Origin: Areca catechu
Taxonomy: Eukaryota > Streptophyta > Magnoliopsida > Arecales > Arecaceae
DNA length: 64,000 bases
Assembly (NCBI GenBank): GCA_021397845.1
Contig: CM038048.1
Coordinates: forward strand, 33,168,727 to 33,232,726
Direction: 5' to 3'
Shown here: positions 34,951 through 45,776 of the stretch, piece by piece
How positions within the stretch are numbered: the stretch's first letter is position 1
Layout: each line of letters opens with the position of its first letter
Position numbers and translations under genes: made by a program
Notes under the pieces: model-generated
Seen by the model: the letters and a program-made list of their open reading frames with translations, nothing else
Databases searched by the model: none
Told to the model about the DNA's origin: nothing

Positions 34951-36389
34951 TGTTGCCCAGAAATGGAGCCCAAGAGACGGGGTGAATTGGGTCTTTCAAA
35001 AATTAAAGCAATTATGTGCCAGTCTTTGAAGTGTTTGTGAGCAATGTGGATAACTCAATAATATGCAATGGATAACAATAAATTAATTATAGAAAATAAA
35101 GAGCAAGAAATAAGGAGAGCAATCATACATAAACACCAAGTTTTATAGTGGTTCGGTGCAAACCAAGCACCTACGTCCACTCTCCAAGCCACCCATGGAA
35201 ATTTTACTATAATCTTTCCAAGATTATAGCCGACTTGTTTTACAAGGCTCACAAGTAAAAACCTAAGTTGGTTTTGTCACCTAGGCTCACCAACAACCTT
35301 TACAACTTATTTTGTCTTCGAGCTCACAAGTTAAATCCTAGTTGGTTTTGTACCTTTGGCTCACCAACAACCACAACAACCTACTTTCAAAAAATACTTG
35401 AAAGCTAGGTCAACAAAGTATAGAGATAAAGATACAATATAAAAACATAATCAAACTCTCTTCTAGAGTAGAATGTGGAAGCCTTGAGGCTCTTAAAGAT
35501 GCTTGTCTTGTCTTCTTTTTGGAGTCTTCTTCAAGCTCACTTTTGGAAGGATGAAAAGATGGGCTTGTAAGCTTTTTCAGGGAATCTCTCCTTTTATGGA
35601 TTTTAGAAGTGAAGTTCTTGAGGGAATATTGATTTTTAAGTGTTCAATGGAGTTCAATACTTCATGAATGAGTTTGGGGAAGCTTAAATACTTTAAAAAC
35701 TTCCAAAAAATAGTTTGAGACCATTGGAGGATCAAAACTAGCCGTTAGGAGCTTGAAAAGATAAAATCTGTAACTCAGAAAATAGATCCGTTAAAGCTGT
35801 CAGAACCCGTGAGTCGATACTTGATTTCCAGGTGTCGACACTTGGTTTTCATGTATCGACACTTGGTCCTACAGGTGTCGACACTTGAAGCTCATATGTC
35901 GACACTTGACACAAAAACCCTCAAAATGGCAAGTTCTGTATTTTCAAAAAATCTCAGGCCTTGAGTCGACACTTGGGTTCTAGGTGTCGACACTTGAATC
36001 TAGGGTGTCGACACTTTAATCTTAGGTGTCGACACTTGGCATTCCAATCAAAAATTTTTGCGTGCCAGTCACTAAAGTGTCGACACTTGGCAATCATGAG
36101 TCGACACTTGGTTCTAAAATTTACCAAAATAAGTGCCAAAACTCTCAAAAATATAAAGATATTCAATCAAACTTTAAATACACTTATATAAACCATAATT
36201 GAACATTTTTTAGGCCTTTTTCATGGTGAGAAGACTTCCTAAGACATAAATTTTGCTCAGCTTCAAGATACTTTCATTTTAAGAATTTGAGGTGTCTGTA
36301 TCCTGTAACTCATAACCATAATTGAAATATTAGTATACAATATATACTCAACATTTTGTTAATCATCAAAATCAAGAGCAAACCCAACA
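34951..36389 (-). repeat. 3' LTR of the Sirevirus
   Basis: 1439 bp with ends TGTTGCCCAG...CAAACCCAACA on the plus strand. It matches the split 5' LTR (55909-56445 plus 59277-60056). It contains eleven copies of a short palindrome at 35811-36112 and repeats of a CTCACAAGT / GGTTTTGT type at 35200-35390. Confidence 0.9.
35811..36112. repeat. Palindrome cluster in the Sirevirus 3' LTR (GTGTCGACACTTG)
   Basis: Eleven copies of (A/G)(G/A)GTGTCGACACTTG(G/A), spaced 15-45 bp. Perfect forms include AAGTGTCGACACTTGG near 36076. The core GTGTCGACAC is its own reverse complement. Variants are mostly at the CpG or in the left arm (GAGTCGACACTTG). Confidence 0.95.
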
Positions 36390-37200
36390 ATCTTCGCCTT
36401 TTTTATGATGACAAAACCTTGAGTATATAAGCATTCAATTTTCAAATTTGAATATGATATCTCATAAACATGAACTTTAAAATATATGCACACCCATACA
36501 ATATAGTTTTGATAAGGAAGAGGTACAAATTAAGTATGAAGTTAAGTTTTCCGTCTCCCTAAGCGAGTCAAGATATGAAACATTTCACAATTGAATAAAA
36601 TTATATTCTTATATATCTTACTCCCCCTTTTTGTCAACATTAAATAATAAAGGGAGTAAACTCCCCCTGAATAGATGCAATAGGGGTCGTGATACACTTA
36701 GTATCAGAGAAAAGTTCAAACATTATAAATTCAATCATTATTAGAGTAAATGAACAGGCTAGCAAAGGAACCAAGATGGATAATCAAGTAAGAAACTGAA
36801 ATGCTAGTCTGCATATATAAAAGAGTTTTCAGTACAAAATTTGCTAATGCAATCAGCATACACTGAAACATAACAAGTACAACACATAGATAAACATGAA
36901 ACACATAGATAAACACTAAATGTAGATAAAAACTAATACATAACATCAATCATCAGAATAATCATCTATGAGGCTACTCTTTATCAGATGGAATCTCAAA
37001 GAAAATAGGATCTATAATCCTAACCTAGGAACTAGAGCTCTAGGGGTCTTCAGGATACTATGACTCCCAGTCCTGGTCGAAGGTCCTACTCAGGGTACAA
37101 TTCTAGAAGAACGAGTGGAAGGTGATGGAAGAGTCTCAGCAGGTGTCACAAAAATTGGAGCAATCGATGACGGAGTGTCGGAAGGATCATCAGGCTAAAC
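36390..37200 (-). other. Non-coding 3' stretch with multiple polypurine tracts (Sirevirus)
   Basis: Next to the 3' LTR the minus strand has AAAAAAGGCGAAGAT. At 36622-36635 it has AAAAAGGGGGAGTAAG, and at 36656-36672 CAGGGGGAGTTTACTCCC. Repeated purine runs upstream of the 3' LTR are typical of Sireviruses. The remainder of the stretch is AT-rich without a domain. Confidence 0.65.
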
Positions 37201-38578
37201 AGCAAGAGTCTAGGCCTCATGACTGATCACTCAAGATCATCTGCTCTATCATCGCTGTCATTGCCACTATCAATAATATCTATCTCTCTATCATCGCCAC
37301 CACCATCAGCTCAGTCACCACCACCAAGTGTGTGATCATGTCTATCAGGGTGGTCACCATCGTCATCATCATCTGTAGGAGGGGGTGGATTTGCAGGCGC
37401 TGCTGGAGGTAGGAGTGATCTCAGTAAGTCCTCAATGCGAGCAAATCCTTCCTGCATAGTCCAACGCATCTCAGTATGCTACTCAATTGTATGGGCCCTA
37501 TGGTCCTCAATCTCTATGTGTAGCTAAGTGGTACGGACTCCTAAGCTGATCATCTTACTCCTGATATCTACAAACTCCTACCTGACCAACTCCTTAAAAG
37601 ACAAACCAACAATAGTAGATGAAGGAGCATTAGAAGGTGAAGCTACAGGTGCTGGTGCTAGAGTGATGGGCTCTGGCTCGCTGGCTACTACTGGTGCTGA
37701 TTGGGGAGGTGTATCTGAAGGCCCAGATGGCCCTGCCTCTGCCTCATGGAGCTCGTCCTCCTCATCTGGCTCCTGGCCAAACTATCGATGCACCTAACGA
37801 CCTGAAATCATCCTGTACCCTATATGGTGAAGAGATCGCTCATCATACACGTCTGTGTGAAGGATGTCCTTGGAGGACTCCTCATCCAAAGGAACACTGT
37901 AAGCTCTGAATAGTCATGTAAGCGCCATCCCATAAGGTAGACAGTGACGATGCTGAGTCGAGACATCTCTCATCTATACGAGCATCAGAGCTAGAAGGTC
38001 CACTCTATAATGAAATCAAATATCCCAATCTTTGGCAGTAGAATCCGGGCAATGATGTGGTTCAAGAGGCGCATCTCCACAAAAAGCTGGTTCGCGGTGA
38101 CAGTAGCTACACCGCCAATGTCCTCATGCTCAAGAATGCACCTGAAGGCCTCTTCACGGTCCTCTATATAAGGAATAACGATCCCACGGTGCAGGATCTC
38201 CCATACACGGCTAAGGACCTCCTCTGAGACAAAAATGTAGATACCTCTAATAGTAGCACTCCAAAGCATCCTATTGCAGTCCAGGCTCCCGTAGAACCCG
38301 CAAATCAAGTAAGGGTAGAACTTCTCCTTTATAGTGCTGAAGGAGACCAACTCGGCTGCCTGGAGAACCTGTCCAAGACAGAAACCCTATCAATCAAAGA
38401 AGTCCAGATCTACTCGATGACCTGGTACTATCACCTTCCCTAACACTCTCACAACTGAAGGTGAAGAAGGAGCTGCACTCCCAGTCTACTGGCCCCCGTC
38501 ATTCCTGGCTTTTGTTTTTCTCTCTACTGATGCTTGACTTGTTTTCCTCTTAAATGCCAACTACTTTCTAGGTCCCAT
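37200..38578 (-). pseudogene. Extra 3' ORF of the Sirevirus (plant transposon-protein-like domain)
   Basis: From the ATG at 38578 (MGPRK, then a lysine/arginine-rich segment with KRKTSQASVERKTK that looks like a nuclear localisation signal) the frame runs with several stops. The best open part is 37991-38350: FYPYLICGFYGSLD, ATIRGIYIFVSEE, CILEHEDIG, TANQLFVEMRLLNHIIARILLP. This pattern is that of the domain called putative plant transposon protein (PF20167-like). The tail near 37220-37400 is aspartate-rich (DDDDGDHPD, GGGDDREIDIIDSG). It sits where some Sireviruses carry an env-like ORF; I see no membrane segment or signal peptide here. Function unknown. Confidence 0.55.
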
Positions 38579-39430
38579 GAAAACCACTAAAGAAGGAAAT
38601 GGAAATAGTAAAGATGATGGAACAAGGAACCGATCAAAAAGGAAATGGAGAACAAATGAAAAGAAATGGGGGTAAGAGAGCCAAAAATGCAAGGGTCGGC
38701 CAGAAAAATGACCCAGAAAAGGAGAAAATAGAGGGAGGAGAAGCACGTTACCGATTCAATCCAAGGAAGATCTGAAGAAAAAGCAAATAGGAATCGGTCC
38801 AAAGAGGGAAGAAATCAAACGGGGCCAGTTATGGTTCAAAAGCAACAGTAAAAACAGTGAAACCAAGAAGGAACGGACTTAATCAAGGTAAGAACCGGAT
38901 AAACACGGTAAAAGATTGGTCCAAAAAGAGGGAAAAGCAAAAGAGCCGAGCATGACCCAAAAGAAATAGGTAAAACAGTGATTTACGATGGGAAAAGGGA
39001 CAAATCTCAAAAAAACCAATGAAGAATGATGAAAAATCGTGAATCAACCAAAGAAAATAAGGAAAAGAGATAAGATTTACCAAATATTGGAGGGCATGAA
39101 GGGAAGAGCACTATTCCATGAGCTAAGGACTGTTTGGGGACCACTAGGGCATGGGAGGAAAGAAGAAAATACAAAACAAAAGGTTCCGATGATGCCCTAG
39201 AAAATAGGAATTTCTGTCCAAGTGTTGACACTTAGAATTTGTCAAGTGTCGACACTTGGTCAGGTGTCGACACTTCGCCAAAGGTCAAGTGCCGACACTT
39301 GGCCAAAAAAATTCCAAGAAAATCCAGAAAAAATTTGCAAAAATCAGGAAAACATTAGGGAATGGTTTAGGACTAAAGAAAAGTGATTTTGAGCAACAAT
39401 AAATTAGGTAGTATAGAGTTTGAAAGAGTT
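38579..39430 (-). other. Spacer between pol and the extra ORF, with palindrome cluster
   Basis: Purine-rich on the plus strand (many GGAAAGAAAA runs), no coding signal I trust. At 39219-39304 there are four copies of the palindrome (AAGTGTTGACACTTAG, CAAGTGTCGACACTTGG, AGGTGTCGACACTTCG, CAAGTGCCGACACTTGG). Confidence 0.6.
39219..39304. repeat. Palindrome cluster in the Sirevirus interior
   Basis: Four copies, one a perfect 16-base palindrome CAAGTGTCGACACTTG (39243-39258). It lies outside any LTR. Confidence 0.9.
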
Positions 39431-39990
39431 CTAAAAGAATGGGTTAATGATACCTAACTCTCTTCTAATCATACAAAATCTCTCTTCACTCAAGGATTTG
39501 GTGAAAACATCAGCTAATTGAATATGAGTACCAACAAATTCAAGCATCACATTAGAGTTTTTCATATGATCTCTTATGAAGTGATATCTTATTTCAATGT
39601 GTTTACTTCTTGAATGTTGTACAGGATTCTAGTTAAATTGATTGCACTAGTATTGTCACATCTTATGGGTGTCATAGTTAGTTTGATGCCAAAATCTTCA
39701 AGTTGTTGTTTGATCCATAGAATTTGAGCACAACAGCTTCCAGCAGCTATATATTTGATTTCCATCATAGATAGAGCAATTGAATTCTATTTCTTGCTAC
39801 TCCATGAAATCAAATTGACTCAAAGAAACTGACAAGTTCCACTAATACTTTTTCTGTCAAGTTTATACCCAGCAAAATCAGCATCAGAATAAGCAATCAA
39901 TTCAAATGATGAATCTCTAGAGTATCAAAGACCAATATCTATAATGCCAGATAAATATCTAAGTATGCATTTAAAAGATAAAAGATAGAT
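39430..39990 (-). pseudogene. pol: RNase H, Sirevirus
   Basis: Pieces in order: AYSDADFAGYKLDRKSISG (first Asp), LISWSSKK, SMMEIKYIAAGSCCAQILW (Glu), RCDNTSAINL (Asp), RSKHIEIRYHFIRDH and VMLEFVGTHIQLADVFTK (last Asp). Five or so stops interrupt it. Confidence 0.85.
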
Positions 39991-40806
39991 TGTTTAGGGG
40001 CAGACTGGTATCTTGCACATATACAAACATTGAACATAATATCCGGCCTACTAGCAATTAGATATAATAATGAACCAATAATTCCTCTATATAACTTTTG
40101 GTCAACAGGTTTACCTGATTCATCTTTGTCAAGCTTACAAGAGGAGCTCATAGGTGTACCTAATGGCTTGGTGTTCTCCATCCCAAACTTCTTTAATATT
40201 TCTTTTGTGTACTTGGTTTGGTTGATGAAGATACCCTCTTTTGTTTGCTTTATCTGGAGTTCGAGGAAGAAGTTAAGTTCTCCCATCATGCTCATCTCGA
40301 ACTTACCCTGCATCAACTTTTTAAACTCTTGACAAAGACATTTGTTAGTAGCACCGAATATGATATTATCCATATAAACTTGTACTACTAGAAGATCATC
40401 ATTCTTTTTTTAAAAAATAAGGTAGTATCTACATTACCTCTAGAAAAATCATTTTTAAGCAAGAAAAAACTCAATCTATCATACCAAGCTCTTGGAGCTT
40501 GTTTCGAACCATATAAAGCTTTATGAAGTTTAAAAATATGATTTAGAAATTCATGATTTTTAAAACCGGGGGGTTCAATATAAACCTCTTCTTTGATAAG
40601 ACCATTTAAAAAGGCACTTTTGACATCCATTTGATATAATTTAAAATTCATAAAACATGAAAATATCAATAATAGCCTAATTGCTTCAAGTCTAATGACA
40701 GGAACAAAGGTTTCATCAAAATCAATCCTTTTCTCCTGATTGTATCCTTTGGTAACTAGTCTAGCTTTATTTCTAGTAACTATATCATTTTCATCAAGTT
40801 TATTTC
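39939..40806 (-). pseudogene. pol: Reverse transcriptase (C-terminal two thirds), Sirevirus
   Basis: Runs from the solo LTR insertion at 40806 down. It includes ARLVTKGYNQEK, FDETFVPVIRLEAIRLLL, YQMDVKSAFLNG (catalytic Asp), EEVYIEPPGF, ALYGSKQAPRAWYDRLS, then VYMDNIIFGATN, where the usual YVDD box reads YMDN. The last Asp of the catalytic pair is Asn, so polymerase activity should be lost. Then SMMGELNFFLELQIKQ, STKYTKEILKKFGM-like and GSLLYLIASRPDIMF. A frame change occurs near 40380 in a T-run. Confidence 0.9.
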
Positions 40807-41066
40807 TGTTGACTCCATTAATTGATTTTGATGATAAGCAAAATGGTTAAGTATAAGTTAAGGACTAATGATTTGCCTTGAGTGTGTTTCTATTGAAAAG
40901 GTGCCTACAAAATTTGAAGAAGCCTAATTATTTTGAAGAAGCTATGTTTGAATGAAAAGATTGCTCAAAGAAGACTTGGACACTCAAGAGATGGTTGATT
41001 GGATGGCTAAGACAAATGAAAATTTATTCCACCTCAAATTCAGCACTTTCTGTGAAGTTTTCAAAG

Positions 41067-41442
41067 AAGTGTCGACTCAAAGTGTCGATACATGATATGA
41101 AATGTCGACACATGGAGATAAAGTGTCGACTCAAGCCGGTACGTAGCAATGTTTCAAATGGCATAAATGAAGTGTCAACACATGAACCTGAAGTGTCAAC
41201 ACATGGATCAACACATCGCTTGAGACTTTCAAGCCACAAAACTTCTAGAAGTTGAAGAAACAGCTGAAGTGTTGACACATGGAAGCAAGGTGTCGACTCA
41301 AGGTGTCGACTCAACTGAGAAAGATCGACACATCTGAGATTTCCAGAGAATTTGAATGGAGCAATTTGAACTAGGTGTCGACTCAAGAAGATCAAGTGTC
41401 GACCTTATGTGTCGACTCACAGCCTGAAGTGTCGACACATGG
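41067..41442. repeat. Palindrome cluster in the solo LTR (GTGTCGAC)
   Basis: About fourteen copies of AAGTGTCGAC(A/T)CA, with GTGTCGACACATGG and GTGTCGACTCAA as main forms and decayed ones such as GTGTCAACACATG and GTGTTGACACATG. Spacing is 15-45 bp. Confidence 0.9.
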
Positions 41443-41856
41443 AGTTCTAGCAACAGTAACGGCTAGTTTTTCAAACGTAGAACTCAGACCAAATTGCCCC
41501 CAACGGCTAGTTTTTCAAGTCTAACGGCTAGAAATCGGTTTTGAGGCCTTGAAAAGGTATTTATATACTCCAAATCAAATCAAAACATAACATATTGAAG
41601 AACATTAAAGAGTTTTGAAAAGAGAGAAGAAAAGTGAGCTTTAACTCCTATTCATTGAAGTTTCAACTACTCTCAAGCTAAAGGAAGCCTCCAAGCATTA
41701 AAAAGCCTTCAAAAGTATTGAAGATCATCCATTCTTGGACATTCAAAAGGCTTCAACAAGTGCAAAGCAACTCTACATCGAGCTACAAAGAGATATCCAT
41801 TTTGTTTTAGAAAGCTTACATTGGTTCTTTACTTTTAAACCATATTTGTTGTAAGG

Positions 41857-42120
41857 GTTCTTGGTTAGCCTATTATAAAACCAAGTGAGGTTATTGGTAA
41901 ACCTTGGAAAACCAATTAGGTTGGTGGTTAGCTCGTAAAATCACTAAGATTCTTGGTTAGCCCGGAAAACCAAGGGAGGTTGTTGGTTAGCCTTGTGAAA
42001 ACCAATTAGGTTTTTGGTTAGCCCGTAAAATCAAGGTTTTGACTTGTGAGCTTTATGAAAACAAGTCAGGTTTTGATTAGTAAGCCGGGAAATCTAATCG
42101 GCTATAATCAGTTGTAATTA
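41857..42120 (+). repeat. GGTTAGCC tandem array in the solo LTR
   Basis: Six to eight degenerate 30-40 bp units built on TTGGTTAGCC(C/T)...AAAACCAA...AGG. The matching part of the element 3 LTRs (35220-35390, 56200-56350) has fewer, more decayed units built on GGCTCACCAACAACC. Confidence 0.8.
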
Positions 42121-42411
42121 TAGTGAATTTCTAAGGGAATCTTGGGGAGTGGATGTAGGTGCATTGGATAGCACCGAATTATTATAGTTCTTGATCTTTA
42201 TGATTGCTTGATCTCTCTCTCCTTGCTCTTTACTTATTGCTATTTATTTTCACTGCTTTTTATTTTAGAGCATTGCAATTGTTTTAATAGTACCTTGCTA
42301 ATTGTTTTATTGAATTGGATTACATTGCTTAGTATCAAGTAATATTAAGTGTTCAATTTTTAGAGACCCAATTCACCCTCCCTCTTGGGTTACTTACTGG
42401 GCAACAATTTC

Positions 42412-42996
42412 TAAAATTTTATCTTGTGCCAATTATTGAAACATTAGTAGGTCTATCAACCAAAGTCCAAACATTATTTCCTTTAAATTGATTTAGTTCA
42501 TCTTGCATAGCATTAATCCAATTGCAATCATTTTGAGCTTCTTCAATAGATTTAGGTTCTACTTGAGAGTCAAAAGCTAAATAATCACATATATTTTTAA
42601 GAGATGAACGAGTACTTACTTTTTTTGATGGATCATCAATGATAAGTTCTTTGGGATATCCATGAGCATACCTCCATTCTTTAGGAAGAGAATTAAGTGT
42701 AGATGTGTTTTCACCTCGTTGTACTTGATCTCTTTCATTGTTTTGATTATCAATTTGCTCCTTGGTGGGTTCTTCATTATTGTTCACTTCTTCATTTCTT
42801 TGGATGCCTGTATCATCTTAAGAATATCTTCTTTTCTAGAAGATTTTTGGTTAGTCTCATCAAACATAACATGGATAGATTCTTCAACAACAAGTGTCCT
42901 TCTGTTGAAGACCCTATATACCTTGCTAGATGTAGACTAGCCTAAAAAAATACCCTCATCTGACTTGGAATCAATTTGCTTAGATTATCCTTGACA
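42412..42996 (-). pseudogene. pol: RT N-terminus and linker after integrase, Sirevirus
   Basis: The open part 42419-42787 has PKEWRYAHGYPKELIIDDP, STRSSLKNICDYLAF, EPKSIEEAQNDCNWINAMQDEL, NQFKGNNVWTLVDRP and IIGTR, the segment leading into RT. It is then cut by the solo LTR; the RT continues on the other side at 40801. Confidence 0.9.
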
Positions 42997-43640
42997 TTAT
43001 TTAAGATGAAGCAACTGCATCCAAAAAATATGAAAATATTTGATTGAAGGTTTTCTACCTTTCCAAAGCTCATAAGATGTTTTCTTTAAAATAGGTCGGA
43101 TCAAAACATGATTTAAAATATAACATGCAGTGTTTATGGCTTCCACCTTAAAATATCTAGGTAAATCATTTTCACAAATCATGGTGCATGCCATTTCTTC
43201 AAAAGTTCTATTTTTTCTTTCTACCACCATATTTTGTTGAGATGACCTAAGTGCAAAAAAATTATGATGAATGCCATTTTCACTACAAAATTTTTTAAAG
43301 TCATGGTTTTCAAATTCTGTACCATGATCACTTCTTAAAAAAATAATTGAAACACCTTTTTCATTTGAAACTCTTTTATGAAATCTAATGAATGCAAAAA
43401 AGGTTTTATCTTTATGAGCTAAAAACATCACCCATATAAAATGAGAAAAATTGTCTACAATGACTAGACCATACTTCTTACCTCCCAAACTAGATGTTCT
43501 AGTTGGTCCAAAGAGGTCCATATGAAGTAATTCTAAGGGTCTAGATGTAGAGACTACTCCTTTAGGTTTAAAATATGATTTTGTCTATTTTCCAAGTTGA
43601 CAAGCAGTACAAATTTTATCATTTTCAAAACTAAGTTTTG
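42997..43640 (-). pseudogene. pol: Integrase catalytic core, Sirevirus
   Basis: Open part 42997-43521: MDLFGPTRTSSLGGKKYGLVIVDNFS (first catalytic Asp), FLRSDHGTEFEN (second Asp; HG instead of the common RGGEF), SSQQNMVVERKNRTFEEMA (catalytic Glu), then ALIRPILKKTSYELWKGRKP-like linker. The DDE triad appears present. It would join element cDNA to host DNA. Confidence 0.9.
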
Positions 43641-44400
43641 GCTAATCTTTTATCAAATCCTTTTTACAAAGTTTTGAAAGCAAATGCATGCTAGCATGTC
43701 CTAATCTACGATTCCAAAGCCAACTAATTTCATTAATCTTGGCTTCCATTGCCACTAGGCATTGACCATTTTGAATATGTAGATCATCATGATTTACCAT
43801 ATAAATATTGTCATGCCTATGACCAATAAACTTGATGCCATTGTCATAAAGACTAGAAACAATGCACATGGAAGATTCGAAAACAACTTTAAAATCTTTA
43901 TCACAAAACTACCTAATGCTAAGTAAATTATGCTTTAAACCATCAACATATAAAACATTATCTATATAAGTAGAAAAGATGATATGGACTTTACCAATTT
44001 CAACAATCTTGCCCTTTCCATTTATCACCAAAAGTAACATTACCACCACTTTAATACTCAAGTGAAGAGAACTGCTCCACATCTCTAGTCATGTACCTTA
44101 AGCAACCACTGTCGAGGTACCACAATCTTCTTTTGTTGGTTGCAAGGCACACCTTCAATAAAAAATCAAGTGGAGACTTTAGGTACCCAAGTCATCTTGG
44201 GTCCTTTAAGATTAGTTGTGATGGTTCCTTTTAGAACCCAAACTTTTTTAACTTTACTTAATTTCTTTTTATTGCATAAATAAGATTTATGTCCTACTTT
44301 ACCATAAGAATAACAAGTAAATAAAGATGAAGTAGGCACAAAGAAATTCTTGAAAAACTTTTATTGTTTTTATATTTTGAAACCCAAACCAGCCTTTTTA
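43640..44400 (-). pseudogene. pol: Protease and GAG-pre-integrase region, Sirevirus
   Basis: 43642-43869 includes SWLWNRRLGHASMHLLSKLCKKDLIKD, the HHCC finger region. Upstream, near 44040-44110, the region that should hold the aspartic protease (WYLDSGCLRYMT-like) is recognisable but interrupted. Confidence 0.75.
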
Positions 44401-44419
44401 AAAATAGCTCTTTGGTTAT

Positions 44420-45776
44420 TTAAAAGTATATTAAGTTTTTCAGAACTGTAAATAAATTTTCAACAAACGGTTTCAATTTTTCAAGTTCATCTTTGTATTT
44501 TTTGTTTTCTTGCAAAATTTCTTTATTTTGTTTTTTAAAATTTTTAGTTGATGCAAGAGAATTTTTCTTTTTCAAATCTTCCTTTTCTTTTTCAAGAAAA
44601 AAGATTTTACTATTTAACTTTTTATTTTCTTCAAGTAAGCAATCATTTTTAATTAAAAACTTATCATTTGATTTAACTAAATCCAAATTTTGCTTCTTTA
44701 GCTCTTTATGCTTCAATTTAAGTTTTTGAAATTCAATAACAAGTTCATCAAAAACTTCATACAGTCCATCAAAAGTAAACTCTTCTTTAGGTTCGGATAT
44801 TACCTCATCATTGTTGGCCATTAGACAAAAATTTGCAACCTCTTGCTGCTCTTCTTTGGAGCTTGAATCCTCACTGTCGCTCCAGGTTGCCATCATAGCT
44901 TTCTTTCTCAATCTTTTTCTACTTTTCTTGAGTAAGGGGCAGTTTATCTTGAAGTGGCCAGGTTTCTTACATTCAAAACATGTGGACTGCTCCTTTTCTT
45001 TCTTTTTGTCCTTCTCCTAGCTAGGCTCTCCCTTTTGATGTTTCTTCTTGAGGTTATATTTCTTCTTTCTCATAAATCTCCTAAACTTTCTAGTAATGAG
45101 AGCCGTCTCATCTTCTTCATCCTATTCTTCAAACTCATCATTTGACTCTTCTTTTGTGGTGGACTTGAAGGCTATCATTTTCTTTTTCTTATCAACGTCC
45201 ACATTCTTTTATTTCAAGGAGAGCTCATAGGTCATCATGAGCCCAAGAGTTGCTCAAGAGGAAGAGTGTTGACATCTTTGGCTTCTTCTATAGCAGCGAC
45301 CTTAGCATCCCAAGAAGCCGAAAGAGACCTAAGGAGTTTATTGACAAGTTCACCATTAGAAATAATCTTTCCTAAACTTCTCATGCCATTCATAATATTA
45401 GTGAACCTAGTATACATTTTACTAATAGATTCAGTAGGTTCCATCTTAAACATTTCATATGTGTGAATGAGCATGTTTACTTTAGTAGTTCTCACTTGAT
45501 GTGTACCCTCATGGATAACTTCAAGTGTGGTCCATATTTCCTTTATAGAGAGATAATTTGAGATTCTATTGAATTCACTTGGATCTAAAGCGCAAAACAA
45601 TAGATTCATAGCCTTTGCATTAAGCTTTATTTGCTTAATATCATTTTCATCCCAATCATCTTCCATTTTGGAAGTGGGAATGCCATTAATCAACATAGTA
45701 GGCTGATGAGGATCCTTAACAATAGTCCTCCAAAAATTATAATCAAGAGCTTGAATGAAAATGCGCATGCATGTCT
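44420..45776 (-). pseudogene. gag: Gag with C-terminal coiled coil, Sirevirus (main part)
   Basis: Segment 45235-45776 has the copia gag fold (CMRIFIQALDYNFWRTIV, ALDPSEFNRISNYLSIKEIWTTL, VNMLIHTYEMFKM, ITKRFTNIMNG-like, LLRSLSASWDAKVAAIEEA). A CCHC knuckle CFECKKPGHFKINC lies near 44940-44985. After it comes a long charged heptad-like region at 44420-44911 (LKLKHKELKKQ, KNDCLLEENKKLNSKIFFLEKE) that looks like a coiled coil. Such a gag coiled coil is a known Sirevirus feature and in SIRE elements has been reported to bind the dynein light chain LC8. Several stops are present around 44990-45230. The first 31 codons lie across element 2 at 55758-55850. Confidence 0.85.

Larger units (their letters stand above)
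40802..42411 (+). mobile_element. Solo LTR of a related Sirevirus, reverse orientation, TSD ATTTC
   Basis: A 1600-bp LTR (40807-42406), starting TGTTGACTCC and ending CTGGGCAACA. It is flanked by ATTTC on both sides (40802-40806, 42407-42411). Its ends and several blocks (GATTTTGATGAT near the start, CCCAATTCACC near the end) match the reverse complement of the element 3 LTR, so it is a relative inserted the other way round. It has no interior. It contains a palindrome cluster (41067-41442) and a GGTTAGCC tandem array (41857-42120). Confidence 0.9.

Noticed and set aside
35961..36191. Cysteine/histidine-rich peptide (repeats of CRHL) on both strands as a small zinc-binding protein
   Set aside because: It is the translation of the palindrome cluster. 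The same happens at 41024-41395 on the minus strand; no start context or conservation supports coding.
38561..39231. Hydrophobic, phenylalanine-rich minus-strand frames as membrane proteins
   Set aside because: They are translations of purine-rich DNA in the wrong frames of the Sirevirus spacer and give no conserved protein.
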